Assembly: GCA_026390215.1 (NCBI GenBank)
Contig: JAPLGJ010000105.1
Coordinates: 1 to 8,098, forward strand
Source of the DNA: Caldisericota bacterium
Lineage (GTDB): Bacteria; Caldisericota; Caldisericia; Cryosericales; Cryosericaceae
Reading direction: 5' to 3'
DNA: 8,098 nt
The notes under the pieces were generated by a model, which searched no databases, was not told the origin of the DNA, and saw only the letters and a program-made list of their open reading frames with translations. Positions 6,762 to 8,098 of the stretch are shown here, in pieces. Numbering within the stretch: position 1 is the first letter of the stretch; each line of letters opens with the position of its first letter. The translations under genes were made by a program, and so were the position numbers.

Positions 6762-6765
6762 GGCC

Positions 6766-7515
6766 CTACACCATCCTCAGGAGCGGTTCGCCCGTCTTGA
6801 CGGACTGACTGGCCTCGACATGGACCTCGCCGACCACGCAGTCGCGCGGGGCAAGGATCTCGTTTTCCATCTTCATGGCTTCGATAATCAGCATGGTATC
6901 ACCCCGCTTGAACGCTTTGCCAGGCGCAGCGAACACTTTGAGGACCTTGCCGGGCAATGGGGATTTCATGAGGTTCGCCCCGCCGGCCGGGTGCGCAGAA
7001 GGCGCTGGATGGGAAATTGCCGGTGGAGAAGGAGTGGCGGCAGGGGGTTGTGCAACTGGCGCCGGAGCGAGGGCCACTTGACGCGTGGGCTGTGCGTCCG
7101 CCATCTGCTCGACCGCTACGTCGAACGCCTTCCCGTTGACGGTGATTCTGAAGGCGTGCGATTGCGCCGTCGCCCTCCTGAGGCCACCCTCGTCCAGACC
7201 GACGGCGAATCCGCCGTCTGTCCCAGGGTGGCCGGAGTCAACCATGATCGGCACTGCTGACAGCCGTTGGGTGTCGTCGCCGGTTGGAGGAACGCTCTGC
7301 AGCATCGGGAGTTCCGAAGCAGGCTCATCCCCGGCCGCGGCGTCCACCTGGGCGTCTTCGTCGTCCTCAGCGGACCCGTCATCCCGGGACCCACGGCTGA
7401 AGAACCTCAGCCCAAGGCAAACCAGCATGAGAAATGCCAGGACCGCAAACACCACCAGCATGTCCACAAGGGACAGCCAAAGGCTCGAAGCAACAGTATC
7501 CGGCATCGCCATCAT
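6766..7515 (-). CDS. Decarboxylase gamma subunit fused to biotin carrier domain
   Basis: A 249-residue protein joining two parts of the Na+-pump decarboxylase. Residues 11-37 form one membrane helix followed by a basic then acidic stretch (38-65), as in OadG/MmdD-type small subunits. A low-complexity segment leads to an F-R-I-T-V-N-G-K-A-F-D-V strand region (122-133), as found just before biotin carriers, then a Pro/Ala-rich linker (about 145-178). The biotinyl domain (183-249) ends the protein. Lys215 in EAMKMEN (212-218) is the biotinylation site. The linker would let the biotin swing between the alpha subunit and OadB. The start at 7515 is chosen because AGGAAG sits seven bases upstream and the helix follows promptly. 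The frame is open to 7581, giving 22 more hydrophilic residues without a good ribosome site; ATGs at 7512 and 7506 are also possible. Confidence 0.9.
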   Translation of the reverse strand: MMAMPDTVASSLWLSLVDMLVVFAVLAFLMLVCLGLRFFSRGSRDDGSAEDDEDAQVDAAAGDEPASELPMLQSVPPTGDDTQRLSAVPIMVDSGHPGTDGGFAVGLDEGGLRRATAQSHAFRITVNGKAFDVAVEQMADAQPTRQVALAPAPVAQPPAATPSPPAISHPAPSAHPAGGANLMKSPLPGKVLKVFAAPGKAFKRGDTMLIIEAMKMENEILAPRDCVVGEVHVEASQSVKTGEPLLRMV

Positions 7516-7614
7516 CTCCCCGCTTCCTGTTCCCTGCTTCCGCATGGAAGGAGTCTGGCTCCACTCGATGTCCCGGCACATGGCCTCGACACTAATCCCA
7601 ACTACTTCCAGTCT

Positions 7615-7641
7615 ATTATATCAACTTCAGAAGTGAATCAA
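7615..7641 (-). promoter_or_regulatory. Candidate promoter of the decarboxylase operon
   Basis: On the minus strand TTGATT (7641-7636) and a perfect TATAAT (7620-7615) are separated by 15 bases, slightly short of ideal; shifting the -35 to CATTGA gives 17. Transcription would begin near 7608 and leave a leader of about 90 bases before the start at 7515. The spacer contains the perfect 11-base palindrome ACTTCTGAAGT (7624-7634), well placed for a repressor to block polymerase. The operator role is inference. Confidence 0.55.
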
Positions 7642-7741
7642 TGGAAAGAGGACTGGGGGCGCAGACGGGAACCTGCTCCTTCACAGACCACCGGCGGCCA
7701 TCCACCAGCTGACCCCAGATACGAAGATATGGGAGAACTAC

Positions 7742-7858
7742 ATGAGTGCCGCCCCGGAGACCCGTGCGGACGGGTCTCCGGGCCAGACCGTCTACCCTCG
7801 TTCTTTGACGTGCTGCCCCTTAGTCAGCTTTGTCTTTCATTGTGGTCAGTATCTGTGA
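7742..7858 (+). CDS. Doubtful 38-aa ORF, possible 5' remnant
   Basis: ATG at 7742 has GGGAG six bases upstream and starts MSAAPETRADGSPG before running through the 3' end of the TPR gene in antisense and stopping. The first part is in GC-rich sequence like the rest of the window and the last part is in the lower-GC TPR region, so it may be the start of a gene interrupted at the composition boundary. Equally it may be chance, since part of it is simply the hairpin at 7753-7782. No family is recognised. Confidence 0.15.
   Translation: MSAAPETRADGSPGQTVYPRSLTCCPLVSFVFHCGQYL
7753..7782. terminator. Perfect 13-bp hairpin, possible terminator of the TPR gene
   Basis: CCCGGAGACCCGT (7753-7765) and ACGGGTCTCCGGG (7770-7782) are exact reverse complements around a GCGG loop. 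The hairpin lies about 37 bases beyond the TPR stop codon on the minus strand, a normal terminator position. No T-run follows on either strand, so it is not a textbook intrinsic terminator; it may act with a termination factor or protect the transcript's 3' end. Confidence 0.5.
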
Positions 7859-8098
7859 CACGTTACCGAATTTCGGGCTTCTTGTCTGCACTCTTTGCAG
7901 ATACTGTGATGCCTTGTCCTTGTCACCCTTGCTGAGATATGCAATACCGATGCCAAGAACAACGGCAAGCTCATTTTCATTCACAGGAAGGTTTGCAGGA
8001 TCATAACGGCTCAACGCTTCAATTGCACCATCGTAGTCTTTCATGTCATACAGAGCCGAGCCCAATAGCCTGACCGTCTTGATGGAACGCTCCTCAAC
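7820..8098 (-). CDS. TPR-repeat protein, C-terminal fragment
   Basis: The last 92 residues of a protein whose N-terminus lies beyond the right edge; the frame is open to the last base. A tetratricopeptide-like helix pair is seen at about 11-34 (L-L-G-S-A-L-Y-D-M-K-D-Y-D-G-A-I-E-A-L, ending in Asp-Pro). A second lies at about 45-79, with G-I-G-I-A-Y-L-S-K-G-D-K-D-K-A-S-Q-Y-L-Q-R-V and a Ser-Pro after the second helix. Both fit the TPR spacing of small residues (G/A at 8 and 20, Tyr at 11). Such repeats bind partner proteins; the partner cannot be told. The base composition is about 46% GC against 60% or more for the neighbours, which suggests a different origin or a distinct genomic segment. 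Whether a TTG at 8065 is an internal start was considered, but the upstream in-frame codons extend the repeat region naturally. Confidence 0.75.
   Translation of the reverse strand, partial: VEERSIKTVRLLGSALYDMKDYDGAIEALSRYDPANLPVNENELAVVLGIGIAYLSKGDKDKASQYLQRVQTRSPKFGNVSQILTTMKDKAD

Larger units (their letters stand above)
7516..7819. other. Intergenic region between decarboxylase operon and TPR gene
   Basis: About 300 bases without a confident gene. The part nearest the decarboxylase genes (about 7590-7650) is AT-rich and holds a promoter for that operon. The middle (7650-7740) shows nothing recognisable. The part near the TPR gene holds a strong hairpin (7753-7782) and a doubtful short plus-strand ORF. 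A visible fall in GC starts around 7800, at the end of the TPR gene. Confidence 0.6.

Noticed and set aside
6147..6800. A 217-codon plus-strand open frame opposite oadB
   Set aside because: It has low-complexity charged composition and covers the strongly conserved OadB coding sequence in antisense; it is a by-product of GC-rich codon use.
7267..7935. A 222-codon plus-strand open frame opposite the gamma/biotin-carrier gene and the intergenic region
   Set aside because: It has no recognisable motif, crosses the promoter and hairpin, and overlaps two minus-strand genes with clear domains.
1..8098. CRISPR arrays, tRNA or rRNA genes, insertion sequences, riboswitches
   Set aside because: No direct-repeat series, cloverleaf-like segments, transposase motifs or paired terminal repeats were seen in either strand.

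Overview
The window is GC-rich bacterial DNA (roughly 60% or more by eye), except for the last ~280 bases, which are clearly lower (about 46% in the two lines counted). The gene content points to an anaerobic or facultatively anaerobic bacterium: a membrane Na+-pump decarboxylase, several flavodoxins and extracytosolic FMN-binding proteins. Nothing in the sequence fixes the phylum, and there is no rRNA or other marker gene.

Layout, left to right. (1) Positions 1-224, minus strand: the N-terminus of a major facilitator (MFS) transporter that runs off the left edge. (2) Positions 225-406: a divergent promoter region. (3) Positions 407-5535, plus strand: a ~5.1 kb co-directional island. It holds a flavodoxin, a 39-residue small ORF, an ABC ATPase of the LolD/MacB type and its large FtsX-like permease. 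After a short gap with a possible second promoter come a 26-codon remnant of a second flavodoxin, two consecutive small membrane-anchored FMN-binding-domain proteins and an intact third flavodoxin. (4) Positions 5589-7515, minus strand and convergent with the island: an operon for two subunits of a biotin-dependent, Na+-translocating decarboxylase, the beta (OadB-type) subunit and a fused gamma/biotin-carrier subunit. It has a recognisable promoter near 7615-7641, and no alpha (carboxyltransferase) gene is visible. (5) Positions 7516-7819: an intergenic region with that promoter and a perfect 13-bp hairpin. (6) Positions 7820-8098, minus strand: the C-terminal part of a TPR protein, cut by the right edge and of lower GC.

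The most unusual part is the plus-strand island. Cytosolic flavodoxins are interleaved with an ABC exporter and with two single-pass proteins whose outside domain carries the covalent-flavinylation motif (D-x-x-T-G-A-T). A reasonable inference is an export or envelope process coupled to flavin electron carriers on both sides of the membrane. Neither the transmembrane electron carrier nor the flavin transferase ApbE is in the window. The 5' stub of a flavodoxin, which overlaps the first FMN-binding gene by ATGA, indicates that the flavodoxin/FMN-binding unit was duplicated and partly deleted.
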